A DNA stretch of 61,606 nt. Origin: Streptomyces sp. H27-H1 (GTDB lineage Bacteria > Actinomycetota > Actinomycetes > Streptomycetales > Streptomycetaceae). The stretch lies in assembly GCF_026627445.1 (NCBI RefSeq), contig NZ_JAPNLJ010000043.1, forward strand, positions 1-61,606. The letters are read 5' to 3'. Shown here piece by piece: positions 53,178 through 61,606 of this stretch (the stretch's first letter is position 1; each line of letters starts with the position of its first letter). The notes under the pieces were generated by a model. The model ran no database searches. It worked only from the letters and a program-made list of their open reading frames with translations, and had not been told where the DNA came from. A program made the translations under genes and the position numbers.

Positions 53178-55259
53178 ATGAGTGCAGAGGCCACGAACCC
53201 CGAAGCACGTCCCGAAGCGCTCCCTGAACTTCGCAGACGCGGCCGCACTAGGCTTGACCTGCGACGACTCGGACGCGCCGCACTGCTCGGACCCACGCCC
53301 AGGGACCGGCTGCCCGATGCCATCGGCCATGTCGCCGAGGCGCACCGGGCACATCACCCGGCCGCGGATCTGTCCCTCCTGCGCCGCGCGTACCTGCTCG
53401 CGGAGACCTCGCACCGCGGTCAGATGCGAAAGAGCGGTGAGCCGTACATCACACATCCGCTCGCCGTGACGCTCATCCTGGCCGAACTCGGCGCCGAGAC
53501 AACCACTCTGACGGCCTCGCTCCTCCACGACACCGTCGAGGACACCGACGTGACCCTCGATCAGGTCCGCGAGGAGTTCGGCGACGAGGTCTGCTTCATC
53601 GTCGACGGCGTCACCAAGGTCGAGAAGATCGACTACGGCGCCGCCGCCGAGCCCGAGACCTTCCGCAAGATGCTCGTCGCCACCGGCAACGACGTCCGCG
53701 TCATGTCCATCAAACTCGCCGACCGGCTGCACAACATGCGCACCCTCGGGGTGATGCGGCCCGAGAAACAAGCCCGCATCGCCAAGGTCACCCGCGACGT
53801 CCTGATCCCGCTCGCCGAACGGCTCGGCGTACAGGCCCTGAAGACCGAGCTGGAAGACCTCGTCTTCGCGATCCTGCACCCCGAGGAGTACGAGCACACC
53901 CGCGCCCTCATCGCGGCCCACGCGGGCGACCGCGACCCGCTGCCCGCCATCGCCGAGTCGGTACGGGCCGTCCTGCGCGACGCGGGCATCGCCGCCGAGG
54001 TGGTGGTGCGGCCCCGGCACTTCGTCTCCGTGCACCGGATCTCGCTCAAGCGCGGGGAGCTGCGCGGCTCCGACTTCGGCCGCCTGCTGGTGCTCGTCGG
54101 CGAGAACGCGGACTGCTACGCGGTACTGGGGGAGCTGCACACCTGCTTCACCCCGGTCATCTCCGAGTTCAAGGACTTCATCGCCTCCCCGAAGTTCAAC
54201 CTGTACCAGTCCCTGCACACCGCCTTCGCCACGCCCGAGGGGTACGTAGCCGAGGTCATCGTGCGGACCCGGCAGATGCACCGGGTCGCCGAGGCGGGCG
54301 TGGTGGCCCTCGGTAATCCGTACACGGCTCCGCCGGCCGCCGAGGCGGCCGACTGCGAAGAGGAGCGAGTGGACCCGACGCGGCCCGGCTGGCTGTCGCG
54401 GCTGCTCGACTGGCAGCAGTCGGCGCCCGACCCCGACACCTTCTGGGACGTCCTGCGCTCGGAGCTCGCCCAGGACCGGGAGATCACCGTGTTCCGGGCC
54501 GACGGGGGCACGCTGGGCCTGCCGGCCGGCGCCAGCTGTATCGACGCCGCCTACGCGCAGCACGGCGAGGCGGCCCACAGCTGTATCGGCGCCCGGGTCA
54601 ACGGGCGCCTGACCTCCCTGTCCTCCCGGCTCTCCGACGGGGACACCGTCCAGCTGCTGCTGGCGCACGACGCCTCCTCGGGGCCCGCCGCCGACTGGCT
54701 GGACCACGCCAAGACCCCGGCCGCCCGGATCGCCGTCGGCAGCTGGCTGGCTTCCCACCCCGACGGGGCCGGGCCCGCCGCCGCCGCGCCCAGGCCGCCG
54801 CTGTCGGTGATCGGCATCCGCGGTGGCGGGGGCAACGCCGTCGCCGACCTGCCGGACGCCACCGTGCGGCTCGCGGGCTGCTGCACCCCGGTGCCGCCGG
54901 ACGCCGTCGAAGGGTTCGTCGTACGCGGCGGCGCCGTCACCGTGCACCGGGTCCACTGCGCGACGGTGGCCCAGATGCGTGCGGTGGGGCGGGCCCCCAT
55001 CGCCGTGCACTGGCGGGCGACCGCGGACTGCCGGGTCACCCTGCTCGCCGAATCGTTCGGCCGCCCGCACCTGCTGGCCGATCTGACCGAGGCCATCGCC
55101 CGCGAGGGGGTCGAGGTGGTCTCCGCGACCGTGGAGCCGCCGGTCGAACAGCGGGTCCGGCACAGCTACACACTCCAGCTGCCCGACGCCACGGGTCTGC
55201 CGGCCCTGATGCGGGCCATGCGGGACGTGCCGGGCGTCTACGACGTCAGCCGGGCGTAG
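53178..55259 (+). CDS. rshA: RelA/SpoT homologue (RshA type)
   Basis: The 693-residue protein has an intact ppGpp hydrolase HD domain (about 85-240; ITHPLAV, LLHDTVEDT, ADRLHNMRTL), a synthetase-fold domain (about 280-430), a TGS domain (about 470-530) and a C-terminal ACT domain. In the synthetase part the usual D-L-x-G-x-R stretch reads LLVLVGEN and the RPKxxxS segment reads RPRHFVSVH, so the conserved Asp and Arg are replaced. This argues for a mainly hydrolytic or weakly synthetic enzyme, although a truncated S. coelicolor RshA was reported to make ppGpp. ATG 53178 follows GGAGG (53168-53172). Confidence 0.92.
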   Translation: MSAEATNPEARPEALPELRRRGRTRLDLRRLGRAALLGPTPRDRLPDAIGHVAEAHRAHHPAADLSLLRRAYLLAETSHRGQMRKSGEPYITHPLAVTLILAELGAETTTLTASLLHDTVEDTDVTLDQVREEFGDEVCFIVDGVTKVEKIDYGAAAEPETFRKMLVATGNDVRVMSIKLADRLHNMRTLGVMRPEKQARIAKVTRDVLIPLAERLGVQALKTELEDLVFAILHPEEYEHTRALIAAHAGDRDPLPAIAESVRAVLRDAGIAAEVVVRPRHFVSVHRISLKRGELRGSDFGRLLVLVGENADCYAVLGELHTCFTPVISEFKDFIASPKFNLYQSLHTAFATPEGYVAEVIVRTRQMHRVAEAGVVALGNPYTAPPAAEAADCEEERVDPTRPGWLSRLLDWQQSAPDPDTFWDVLRSELAQDREITVFRADGGTLGLPAGASCIDAAYAQHGEAAHSCIGARVNGRLTSLSSRLSDGDTVQLLLAHDASSGPAADWLDHAKTPAARIAVGSWLASHPDGAGPAAAAPRPPLSVIGIRGGGGNAVADLPDATVRLAGCCTPVPPDAVEGFVVRGGAVTVHRVHCATVAQMRAVGRAPIAVHWRATADCRVTLLAESFGRPHLLADLTEAIAREGVEVVSATVEPPVEQRVRHSYTLQLPDATGLPALMRAMRDVPGVYDVSRA

Positions 55260-55288
55260 CCCGGCCGACCCCTTTCGGGTGGAGCCGT

Positions 55289-55311
55289 CGCGCGCCGTTC
55301 GCGGGCGCGCG
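55289..55311 (+). terminator. hairpin after rshA
   Basis: CGCGCGCC (55289-55296) pairs with GGCGCGCG (55304-55311) around a 7-base loop, 30 bases after the rshA stop. Confidence 0.55.
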
Positions 55312-55335
55312 GCGGGCGCTGGTAAGCGGTGGGGG

Positions 55336-56784
55336 ATGCAGCTCACCTCTCCGCGCCTGCGCGCCGCCCTGCTGGCCGCGGCCTCCCTCACCCTCGTCGC
55401 CGCCGTCGTGCCCCCGCCCAAGGCGCTCGGCATCGGAGACCCGCTCTTCCCCGAGCTCGGGAACCCCGGTTACGACGTGCTCTCGTACGACCTGTCCTTC
55501 GCGTACAAGGACAACAAGACCCCGCTCGACGCGGTCACCGTCATCGACGCGCGCAGCCTCACGCACCTCGAAACCGTCAACCTGGACTTCACCCACGGAA
55601 AGGTGGCCTCCGCCGAGGTCAACGGGGAACCCGCCTCGTTCGCGAGCGTCGGCGAGGACCTCGTACTGACCCCCGCCCGGCCGGTCGAGCCGAACCTGCC
55701 CCTGCACATCACCGTCCGGCACACGAGCGACCCGCGCGGCCGCGGAGACGGCGGCTGGGTGGTCACCGATGACGGGCTCGCCATGGCGAACCAGGCCGAC
55801 GCCGCGCACCGGGTCTTCCCGTGCAACGACCACCCCGCCGACAAGGCGTACTTCACCTTCCGGGTGAGCGCGCCGGCCGGAATGACGGCCGTGGCCAACG
55901 GGGTGCCGGGCGCACTGCCGGCCCGCAGTGCCACCGCCGCGACCACGTGGACGTACCGGACCCTGCACCCGATGGCCACCGAGCTCGCCCAGGTCTCGAT
56001 CGGCGACTCGGCCGTGATCCACGGCACCGGTCCGCACGGTCTGCCGCTGCGCGACGTGGTCCCCGCGGCGGACCGGAAACGGCTGGAGCCGTGGCTGAAG
56101 AAGACCGCCGGGCACATCGAGTGGATGGAGGCACGGGTCGGCCGCTACCCCTTCGAGAACTACGGGGTGCTCATCGCGAAGGCCCGTACCGGCTTCGAGC
56201 TGGAGACGCAGACCCTGTCGCTGTTCGAGAGCGCACTGTTCGCGGGCAGCGGCGGATACCCCGAGTGGTACGTCGAGTCCGTGATGGTCCACGAGCTGGC
56301 CCACCAGTGGTTCGGCGACAGCGTGACCCCGCGCACCTGGTCGGACCTGTGGCTCAACGAGGGCCACGCCACCTGGTACGAAGCCCTGTACGCGGACGGC
56401 CTCGGCAAGTACTCCCTGGAGCGGCGGATGCGCGAGGCGTACCAGCGCTCCGACCAGTGGCGGTCGGCCGGCGGACCCCCCGCCGCGCCCAAGCCGGCCG
56501 CCCCGGGCGAGAAGATCGGGCTGTTCCGGCCGGTGGTCTACGACGGCGCCGCGCTGATCCTGTACGCGCTGCGGCAGGAGATCGGGGCCGAGGCCTTCGA
56601 CCGGGTGGAGCGCCGCTGGGTGGGGGAGCACCGGGACGCGATCGCGGGTACGGCGGACTTTGTACGGCTGGCCTCGCAGGAGGCGGGACGGGACCTGGAG
56701 GCGTTCCTGGAGCCGTGGCTGTACGGGAAGAAGACGCCGGCCATGCCGGGGCACCCGGAGTGGAGCCCCGCGAAAAGCGTGTGA
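55336..56784 (+). CDS. M1-family zinc metallopeptidase, probably exported
   Basis: The 482-residue aminopeptidase-like protein has the HELAHQWFGD zinc motif (His319, Glu320, His323) and the third ligand Glu342 in LNEGHATWY. The N-terminus (RLRAALLAAASLTLVAAVVP) is a signal peptide. The classical GAMEN exopeptidase motif is replaced by FELETQT, common in short actinobacterial M1 proteins. ATG 55336 is preceded by GGGGG. The ERAP/PepN C-terminal helical domain is absent, as usual for this subfamily. Substrate unknown. Confidence 0.88.
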   Translation: MQLTSPRLRAALLAAASLTLVAAVVPPPKALGIGDPLFPELGNPGYDVLSYDLSFAYKDNKTPLDAVTVIDARSLTHLETVNLDFTHGKVASAEVNGEPASFASVGEDLVLTPARPVEPNLPLHITVRHTSDPRGRGDGGWVVTDDGLAMANQADAAHRVFPCNDHPADKAYFTFRVSAPAGMTAVANGVPGALPARSATAATTWTYRTLHPMATELAQVSIGDSAVIHGTGPHGLPLRDVVPAADRKRLEPWLKKTAGHIEWMEARVGRYPFENYGVLIAKARTGFELETQTLSLFESALFAGSGGYPEWYVESVMVHELAHQWFGDSVTPRTWSDLWLNEGHATWYEALYADGLGKYSLERRMREAYQRSDQWRSAGGPPAAPKPAAPGEKIGLFRPVVYDGAALILYALRQEIGAEAFDRVERRWVGEHRDAIAGTADFVRLASQEAGRDLEAFLEPWLYGKKTPAMPGHPEWSPAKSV

Positions 56785-56888
56785 CGCGTGCGGAACGGGC
56801 ATGCCACCATCGACGAGGCCGCTGCGCGACCGCCTGACGGGACTGCTTGCCGGGACCTGCCGGGACTGCCCGGGGAATCTCCGGGGGG

Positions 56889-56921
56889 TGTCACACGTTG
56901 GACGTGACAGTGTTATGTCAC
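56889..56921 (+). promoter_or_regulatory. overlapping TGTCAC/GTGACA repeats upstream of hflX
   Basis: TGTCAC (56889-56894), GTGACA (56904-56909) and GTCAC (56917-56921) form two overlapping inverted repeats in the 210-bp leader of hflX. They could bind a dimeric regulator. No neighbouring regulator is evident. Confidence 0.4.
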
Positions 56922-56994
56922 GCGCGGGAGTAGCTTTGGCCTTGGCTCCGCTTCACCTGACGCGGACGCCTTCCAAAAACGACGTAAGGATCCA

Positions 56995-58503
56995 ATGACC
57001 TCCTCTTCTTCCCCCTCCCAGGACGCGCGGGACGACGCACAGGATGCGCCGGACCCGCAGAGCTTCACCGAGAGCCTTCGGGCCGACGCCCTGATGGAAG
57101 AGGACGTCGCCTGGAGCCAGAAGGTCGACGGAGACCGGGACGGCGAGCAGTACGAGCGCTCCGAGCGCGCGGCCCTGCGCCGCGTGGCCGGCCTCTCCAC
57201 CGAACTCGAAGACGTCACCGAGGTCGAATACCGACAGCTCCGCCTGGAGCGGGTCGTCCTCGTGGGCGTGTGGACCTCCGGCACGGCGCAGGACGCGGAC
57301 AACTCCCTCGCGGAGCTCGCCGCCCTCGCCGAGACGGCGGGCGCACTCGTACTCGACGGGCTGATCCAGCGCCGCGACAAGCCCGACCCGGCCACCTTCA
57401 TCGGTTCCGGCAAGGCGCGCGAGCTGCGCGACATCGTGACGGAGAGCGGCGCCGACACCGTCGTCTGCGACGGCGAGCTCAGCCCCGGCCAGCTCATCGC
57501 CCTCGAAGACGTGGTCAAGGTGAAGGTGGTCGACCGGACCGCCCTCATCCTCGACATCTTCGCCCAGCACGCCAAGTCCCGAGAGGGCAAGGCGCAGGTC
57601 GCACTCGCGCAGATGCAGTACATGCTGCCGCGACTGCGCGGCTGGGGCGCTTCGCTGTCCCGGCAGATGGGTGGCGGCGGCGGTGGTGGCATGGCCACCC
57701 GCGGCCCCGGTGAGACCAAGATCGAGACCGACCGTCGCCGGATCCGCGAGAAGATGGCGAAGATGCGCCGGGAGATCGCGGAGATGAAGACCGGCCGCGA
57801 CATCAAGCGGCAGGAACGACGCCGCAACAAGGTGCCCTCGGTCGCCATCGCCGGGTACACCAACGCCGGCAAGTCCTCGCTCCTCAACCGCCTCACGGGC
57901 GCGGGCGTGCTGGTGGAGAACTCGCTGTTCGCCACCCTCGACCCGACCGTGCGCCGGGCCGAGACGCCGTCCGGCCGGGTCTACACCCTGGCCGACACGG
58001 TCGGCTTCGTCCGGCACCTGCCCCACCACCTCGTCGAGGCGTTCCGCTCCACGATGGAGGAAGTCGGCGACGCCGACCTCATCCTGCACATCGTGGACGG
58101 CTCGCACCCGGCGCCGGAGGAGCAGCTGGCGGCGGTCCGCGAGGTCATCCGCGAGGTCGGCGCCGTCAAGGTGCCCGAGATCGTGGTGATCAACAAGGCG
58201 GACGCAGCCGATCCGCTGGTGCTCCAGCGCCTGCTGCGCATCGAGCGGCGCTCCATCGCCGTCTCGGCGCGCACGGGTCAGGGCATCGAGAAACTCCTCG
58301 CGCTCATCGACGCGGAGCTGCCGCGGCCGGCGGTCGAGGTCGAGGCCGTGGTGCCCTACACGCGCGGCTCGCTGGTCGCCCGGGCGCACGCCGAGGGCGA
58401 GGTGATCTCCGAGGAGCACACGGCGGAGGGCACCCTGCTCAAGGCGCGGGTACACGCCGAACTGGCGGCGGAGTTCGCTCCGTACGTGCTCGCCAAGCAC
58501 TGA
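56995..58503 (+). CDS. hflX: GTPase HflX
   Basis: This ribosome-associated GTPase splits stalled or heat-damaged 70S ribosomes. The 502-residue protein has the HflX N-terminal domain (GSGKARELRDIV, LALAQMQYMLPRLRGWG, GPGETKIETDRRRI) and a Gly-rich loop. In the G domain, G1 is GYTNAGKSSLLN, G3 is DTVGFV and G4 is NKAD. ATG 56995 follows AAGGAT. It has a ~210-bp leader with inverted repeats and a strong terminator downstream. Confidence 0.95.
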   Translation: MTSSSSPSQDARDDAQDAPDPQSFTESLRADALMEEDVAWSQKVDGDRDGEQYERSERAALRRVAGLSTELEDVTEVEYRQLRLERVVLVGVWTSGTAQDADNSLAELAALAETAGALVLDGLIQRRDKPDPATFIGSGKARELRDIVTESGADTVVCDGELSPGQLIALEDVVKVKVVDRTALILDIFAQHAKSREGKAQVALAQMQYMLPRLRGWGASLSRQMGGGGGGGMATRGPGETKIETDRRRIREKMAKMRREIAEMKTGRDIKRQERRRNKVPSVAIAGYTNAGKSSLLNRLTGAGVLVENSLFATLDPTVRRAETPSGRVYTLADTVGFVRHLPHHLVEAFRSTMEEVGDADLILHIVDGSHPAPEEQLAAVREVIREVGAVKVPEIVVINKADAADPLVLQRLLRIERRSIAVSARTGQGIEKLLALIDAELPRPAVEVEAVVPYTRGSLVARAHAEGEVISEEHTAEGTLLKARVHAELAAEFAPYVLAKH

Positions 58504-58510
58504 CGCACCG

Positions 58511-58544
58511 ACTGAGGGCCCCCGCAACTGCGGGGGCCCTCAGT
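58511..58544. terminator. strong terminator after hflX
   Basis: ACTGAGGGCCCCCGCA (58511-58526) and TGCGGGGGCCCTCAGT (58529-58544) are perfectly complementary over 16 bases around AC. The hairpin begins eight bases after the hflX stop and, lying between convergent genes, may also stop minus-strand transcripts from the protease gene. Confidence 0.9.
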
Positions 58545-58662
58545 CATGCGGTGCGCGGGTGGGTCCCCGGCCGGGGCCGGGGCGCGGACCGTAATTCGGG
58601 CCGGGTCACGGACCAGGACCCGTGCCGGGTCACGGAGCGGAACCCGGCCGGGGACCGTCCGG

Positions 58663-59832
58663 CTACCTGAACTTGCCGCTCACGGCGTCGAAGACGCCCT
58701 TCGCCTCCGAACCGAGCCGCGGCCCGGCCAGCCAGCCCGCCTTGACGGGGCCGATCGAGGTGTTCGACACCAGCGCGGGCTTGCCGTCGGTGCCCGCCGC
58801 GACCCAGCCGCCGCCCGAGGAACCGCCGGTCATCGTGCAGCCGATGCGGTACATCGCGGGGTCGGTCGCGTTCAGCGACAGCCGGCCCGGCTTGTCGGCG
58901 CACTGGAAGGTCTTCTGGCCGTCGAACGGGGCCGCCGCCGGGTAGCCGGTGGCCGTCATCTTCGCGAGCTTGGGCGCGGCCGGGGCGTTGAACGCTACCG
59001 GGAGCGCCGTACCGACCGTCTCCTCCAGCGACTTGCCGCCGCCCTTCTCCGGGGTCACGTGCAGCACCGCGAAGTCGTACGGGGCACCCGCGCCGCCGGT
59101 CGGACCGCCGGTCGCGATCCACTGGTCGGAGGTCTGCGCCCAGTCACTCCACCACACGCCGTACGGGGCCACCTCCTCGCGGGGAGCACCCTTGAGCGCG
59201 GCCGCGGACTTGCCCGCGTTGTTGTACGACGGGACGAAGGCGATGTTGCGGTACCAGCCACCGGACTTGCCCGCGTGCACGCAATGGCCCGCAGTCCAGA
59301 CCATGTTGGACTTGCCGGGGTGCGCCGGGTCCTTGACCACGGTCGCCGAGCAGACCATCGATCCCTCGGGTCCGTCGAAGAACACCTTGCCGGAGGCGGG
59401 GACGCTCTTGTGGTAGGTCGGGGCCACCGCCTTGGCGGCCACCGGAGCCGGGGTCGGGTCGGTGACACCCTGGTCCTTGCCCGCGTCCGGATCGACCGCG
59501 GGAGGCTGCGGCGTCTTGTCGGCGTCACGCATCCGGTCCGGGTCCCAGAGGTCCTCGATGATCGGGTTGATGTAGTCGCCCGCCTCGCGGAGCCAGTCCT
59601 CCTTCTTCCAGTTCTTCCACTCACCCCCCTTCCACTTCTCCAGGTCGATGCCGTGCTGCTTGAGCTTGTCCTTGAGTGCGTCCGGGATCTTGACCCCGTC
59701 CAGGCTGGCCGGAACGCTAACGGCCACGGTCGGCTTGGCGTCGGTCTCACCGTCGCCGGGCCCGCAGGCCGCGGCGGTCAGCGCGAGCGCGGCCGAGCAC
59801 AGGATCGCGGTGACCGGTCGGATCGGTCGCAT
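58663..59832 (-). CDS. secreted trypsin-like serine protease (lipoprotein)
   Basis: The 389-residue protein has a lipoprotein signal peptide (ILCSAALALTAAACGPGDGE; lipobox TAAAC), a linker, and a chymotrypsin-like domain with catalytic His in VWTAGHCVHAG, Asp in PYDFAVLHV and Ser in MTGGSSGGGWV. It is probably anchored to the outer face of the membrane. ATG 59832 begins the signal peptide; the frame is open much further upstream. Two Cys pairs (VCSATV/GHC and FQC/GCTMTGG) may form disulfides. Substrate unknown. Confidence 0.92.
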   Translation of the reverse strand: MRPIRPVTAILCSAALALTAAACGPGDGETDAKPTVAVSVPASLDGVKIPDALKDKLKQHGIDLEKWKGGEWKNWKKEDWLREAGDYINPIIEDLWDPDRMRDADKTPQPPAVDPDAGKDQGVTDPTPAPVAAKAVAPTYHKSVPASGKVFFDGPEGSMVCSATVVKDPAHPGKSNMVWTAGHCVHAGKSGGWYRNIAFVPSYNNAGKSAAALKGAPREEVAPYGVWWSDWAQTSDQWIATGGPTGGAGAPYDFAVLHVTPEKGGGKSLEETVGTALPVAFNAPAAPKLAKMTATGYPAAAPFDGQKTFQCADKPGRLSLNATDPAMYRIGCTMTGGSSGGGWVAAGTDGKPALVSNTSIGPVKAGWLAGPRLGSEAKGVFDAVSGKFR

Positions 59833-60001
59833 GTCGTGAATCCCCCTGGGTGGTTCGGGTTGGTGCCTGGGTTGGCGGGCTCCTGGGTTGCAGCACCCCA
59901 CTATGCCGCTGCCGTCGGGGACGGCACAGCCCGGGGCGCTGGTTCCCCGGGACGCCGTTCTCCACGTCCCGGTTCCCGGAGCCCCGGCTCCCCCGGCCGG
60001 G

Positions 60002-60048
60002 CAAGGATCTTGGACCGACAAGGATCTTGGACCGGGCAAGGATCTTGG
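60002..60048. repeat. three CAAGGATCTTGG direct repeats between the protease and aminotransferase genes
   Basis: CAAGGATCTTGG occurs at 60002-60013, 60019-60030 and 60037-60048 (periods 17 and 18 bp), within the 329-bp divergent intergenic region that otherwise holds no gene. Near 59848-59890 there are also three GGGTTG motifs. The iteron-like spacing suggests a cooperative regulator site for either gene. Confidence 0.6.
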
Positions 60049-60161
60049 GCCCACCCGTGATCCGCCGCCGTCACCGTCGTTGGTACGTACGGGGGATGGG
60101 GGAGTAGCGCGGGTGTTCGAAGCGCACTCCGGAGGAGAACCGTGCGGGAGGAGCGACACTC

Positions 60162-61578
60162 GTGGCGTTGACGGGCGAGCAGGCCACGGCCGGGGCGCAC
60201 GTTCCGGCGCAGGCGAACCGGGACCCGGAAGCGGGGCACTTCGCGGGTCCGGGGTCCGGGCCGGGGCAAGGGTGCGGGCCGGCTCCGGGGCTCGCTCATG
60301 GCGAGGGGATCCTGCGCAGGCAGGCACAACGGGAGTCCGCCGCGAGGACGTACGCGCGCTCCCTCCCCATCGTGCCCGTGCGCGCGCGGGGGCTGACCAT
60401 CGAGGGGGCGGACGGACGCCGCTACCTCGACTGCCTCTCCGGCGCCGGAACCCTCGCCCTCGGCCACAACCACCCGGTGGTGCTCGAAGCCATCCGCGCA
60501 GTACTCGACTCGGAGGCTCCGCTGCACGTGCTGGACCTCGCGACCCCGGTCAAGGACGCTTTCACCACCGAGCTGTTCGCCAACCTGCCGGCCGAGCTGG
60601 CCGCGGACGCCCGTATCCAGTTCTGCGGACCCGCCGGGACGGACGCGGTGGAGGCCGCGCTCACACTCGTCCGCACCGCGACCGGCCGGTCCGGGCTGCT
60701 CGCCTTCACGGGGGCCTACCACGGAATGACGGCAGGGGCGCTGGCCGTCTCCGGCGGGGCCACGGACGTACGGGTGGCCCGGCTGCCGTATCCGCAGGAC
60801 CACCGCTGCCCGTTCGGAGTCGGCGGGGCCGAGGGCGCGGAACTGTCGGCCCGTTGGACGTCGAACCTGCTGGACGACCCGAAGAGCGGGGTGCCCGCGC
60901 CCGCCGGAATGATCGTCGAACCGGTCCAGGGCGAAGGAGGCGTCCACCCCGCCCCCGACGCCTGGCTGCGCAGGATGCGGGAGATCACGGCGGAGCGGGG
61001 GATCCCGCTGATCGCCGACGAGGTCCAGACGGGAGTCGGGCGCACCGGAGCCTTCTGGGGGGGTCGACCACGCGGGGGTCGTGCCCGACGTGATGGTGCT
61101 CTCCAAGGCCATCGGCGGCAGCCTGCCGCTCGCGGTGATCGTGTACCGCGCGGAGCTGGACCAGTGGCCCCCCGGCGCCCACGCCGGCACCTTCCGCGGC
61201 AACCAGCTGGCCATGGCGGCGGGCACCGCGACGATGGCCTACGTCCGGGAGAACGGCCTCGCGGCGCGCGCGCAGAACCTGGGCGCGCGCATGCTCGCCG
61301 AGTTGCGCGGCTTGATCCCGGCCCACCCGTGCGTGGCGGACGTACGAGGCCGCGGGCTGATGATCGGCGTCGAACTGGCCGACCCCGACACCGGGGAAGC
61401 CGCGCCCGGCCTCGCGGTGGCCGTCCGCCAGGCCTGTCTGGACCGCGGCCTGATCGTCGAGCTCGGCGGCCGCCACTCCTGCGTCGTGCGTCTCCTGCCT
61501 CCGCTGACCCTGACCGACGAACAGGCCTCGGCCGTCCTCGACCGCCTCGCCGACGCCATCTCCGCCGCCACCCGCTAA
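60162..61578 (+). pseudogene. class III (diaminobutyrate/ornithine-type) aminotransferase, frameshifted
   Basis: GTG 60162 opens a PLP aminotransferase: RYLDCLSGAGTLALGHNHP, FCGPAGTDAVEAAL, TGAYHGMTAGALAV, EPVQGEGGVH, ADEVQTGVGRTGAFW. After TGG the run of seven G (61057-61063) shifts the frame. The rest continues one frame on: VVPDVMVLSKAIGGSLPLAV (PLP Lys), FRGNQLAMAAGTATMAY, to TAA 61576-61578. One G fewer restores a normal ~470-residue protein, so it is a +1 homopolymer mutation or error. The first frame runs on to the window edge. It resembles 2,4-diaminobutyrate aminotransferases that open NIS siderophore clusters (S. coelicolor SCO5799-5801 region). Confidence 0.8.
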
Positions 61579-61586
61579 GGACCCCG

Positions 61587-61606
61587 ATGCCCGACCCCAC
61601 CCACCC
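61587..61606 (+). CDS. start of the next gene, cut by the window edge (possible siderophore biosynthesis protein)
   Basis: ATG 61587 follows AAGGA (61577-61581) at ideal spacing, eight bases after the aminotransferase stop, and opens MPDPTH before the window ends. By synteny it should be the next gene of an NIS siderophore operon. The sequence itself shows only the start. Confidence 0.5.

Overview
This window is core chromosome from a Streptomyces-type actinomycete. The evidence is the very high G+C at third codon positions, GTG starts, long spurious antisense frames, and a gene order that I recognise as the osaAB-ftsK-rimO-pgsA-cinA-clgR ... recA-recX ... gluABCD ... miaB-miaA-dapF-rshA-hflX stretch of the S. 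coelicolor chromosome. That synteny is recalled knowledge; no alignment was run.

Layout. 1-425: the 3' end of an rRNA operon (5S), a tRNA-Thr(GGU) five bases further on, a terminator and a short coding-like remnant. 425-9626: a multidomain SpoIIE-type phosphatase divergent from the giant poly-HAMP hybrid kinase OsaA and its response regulator OsaB (osmoadaptation). 9828-17700: ftsK, a RodZ-like HTH protein, rimO, pgsA, cinA and clgR (Clp protease regulator), then a small membrane protein. 17648-24860 (minus strand): SDR oxidoreductase, Nei-type DNA glycosylase, a ~0.95 kb gene-free array of degenerate GC-rich repeats, and Lhr helicase. 24941-33040: mixed accessory genes (AraC regulator, AzlC/AzlD exporter, nucleotidyltransferase, DUF3046, AI-2E-type permease, a Clp-N-domain HTH protein with twin operators, 2H phosphoesterase, GYD protein) with several broken genes. 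33284-35026: recA-recX. 35100-36196 (minus): rhodanese and cysteine dioxygenase behind a Cys-rich leader peptide. 36229-37806: FAD monooxygenase. 38035-43904: the gluABCD glutamate ABC importer divergent from its two-component system gluR-gluK. 43905-46316: remnants of an N-glycan degradation locus (GH38, GH85, LacI) with an intact ROK gene. 46323-47318: TAXI-type binding protein. 47432-53037: miaB, a LigB-fold protein, an MT0933-like antitoxin pair, miaA, a membrane protein and dapF. 53178-58503: RelA/SpoT homologue, M1 peptidase, hflX. 58663-61606: secreted serine protease and the first genes of what looks like an NIS siderophore cluster, whose aminotransferase is frameshifted.

Themes. Signal transduction (OsaA/B, GluR/K, SpoIIE phosphatase, RSH), DNA maintenance (FtsK, Nei, Lhr, RecA/X) and tRNA or ribosome care (MiaA, MiaB, RimO, HflX) share the region with decaying accessory genes. 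Nothing here is an obviously new defence or mobile system. The strongest regulatory candidate is the leaderless Cys-rich uORF in front of cysteine dioxygenase, whose internal GGAGG can pair with a CCUCC directly before the dioxygenase AUG. Others worth attention are the exact 92-residue periodicity of OsaA, the twin operator of the Clp-N HTH protein, a LigB-fold protein lacking its metal ligands between miaB and miaA, the substituted synthetase motif in the RSH protein, and the N-glycan gene graveyard. Three apparent +1 homopolymer indels (5S, 25.9 kb, 61.06 kb) raise the possibility of sequencing or assembly error.
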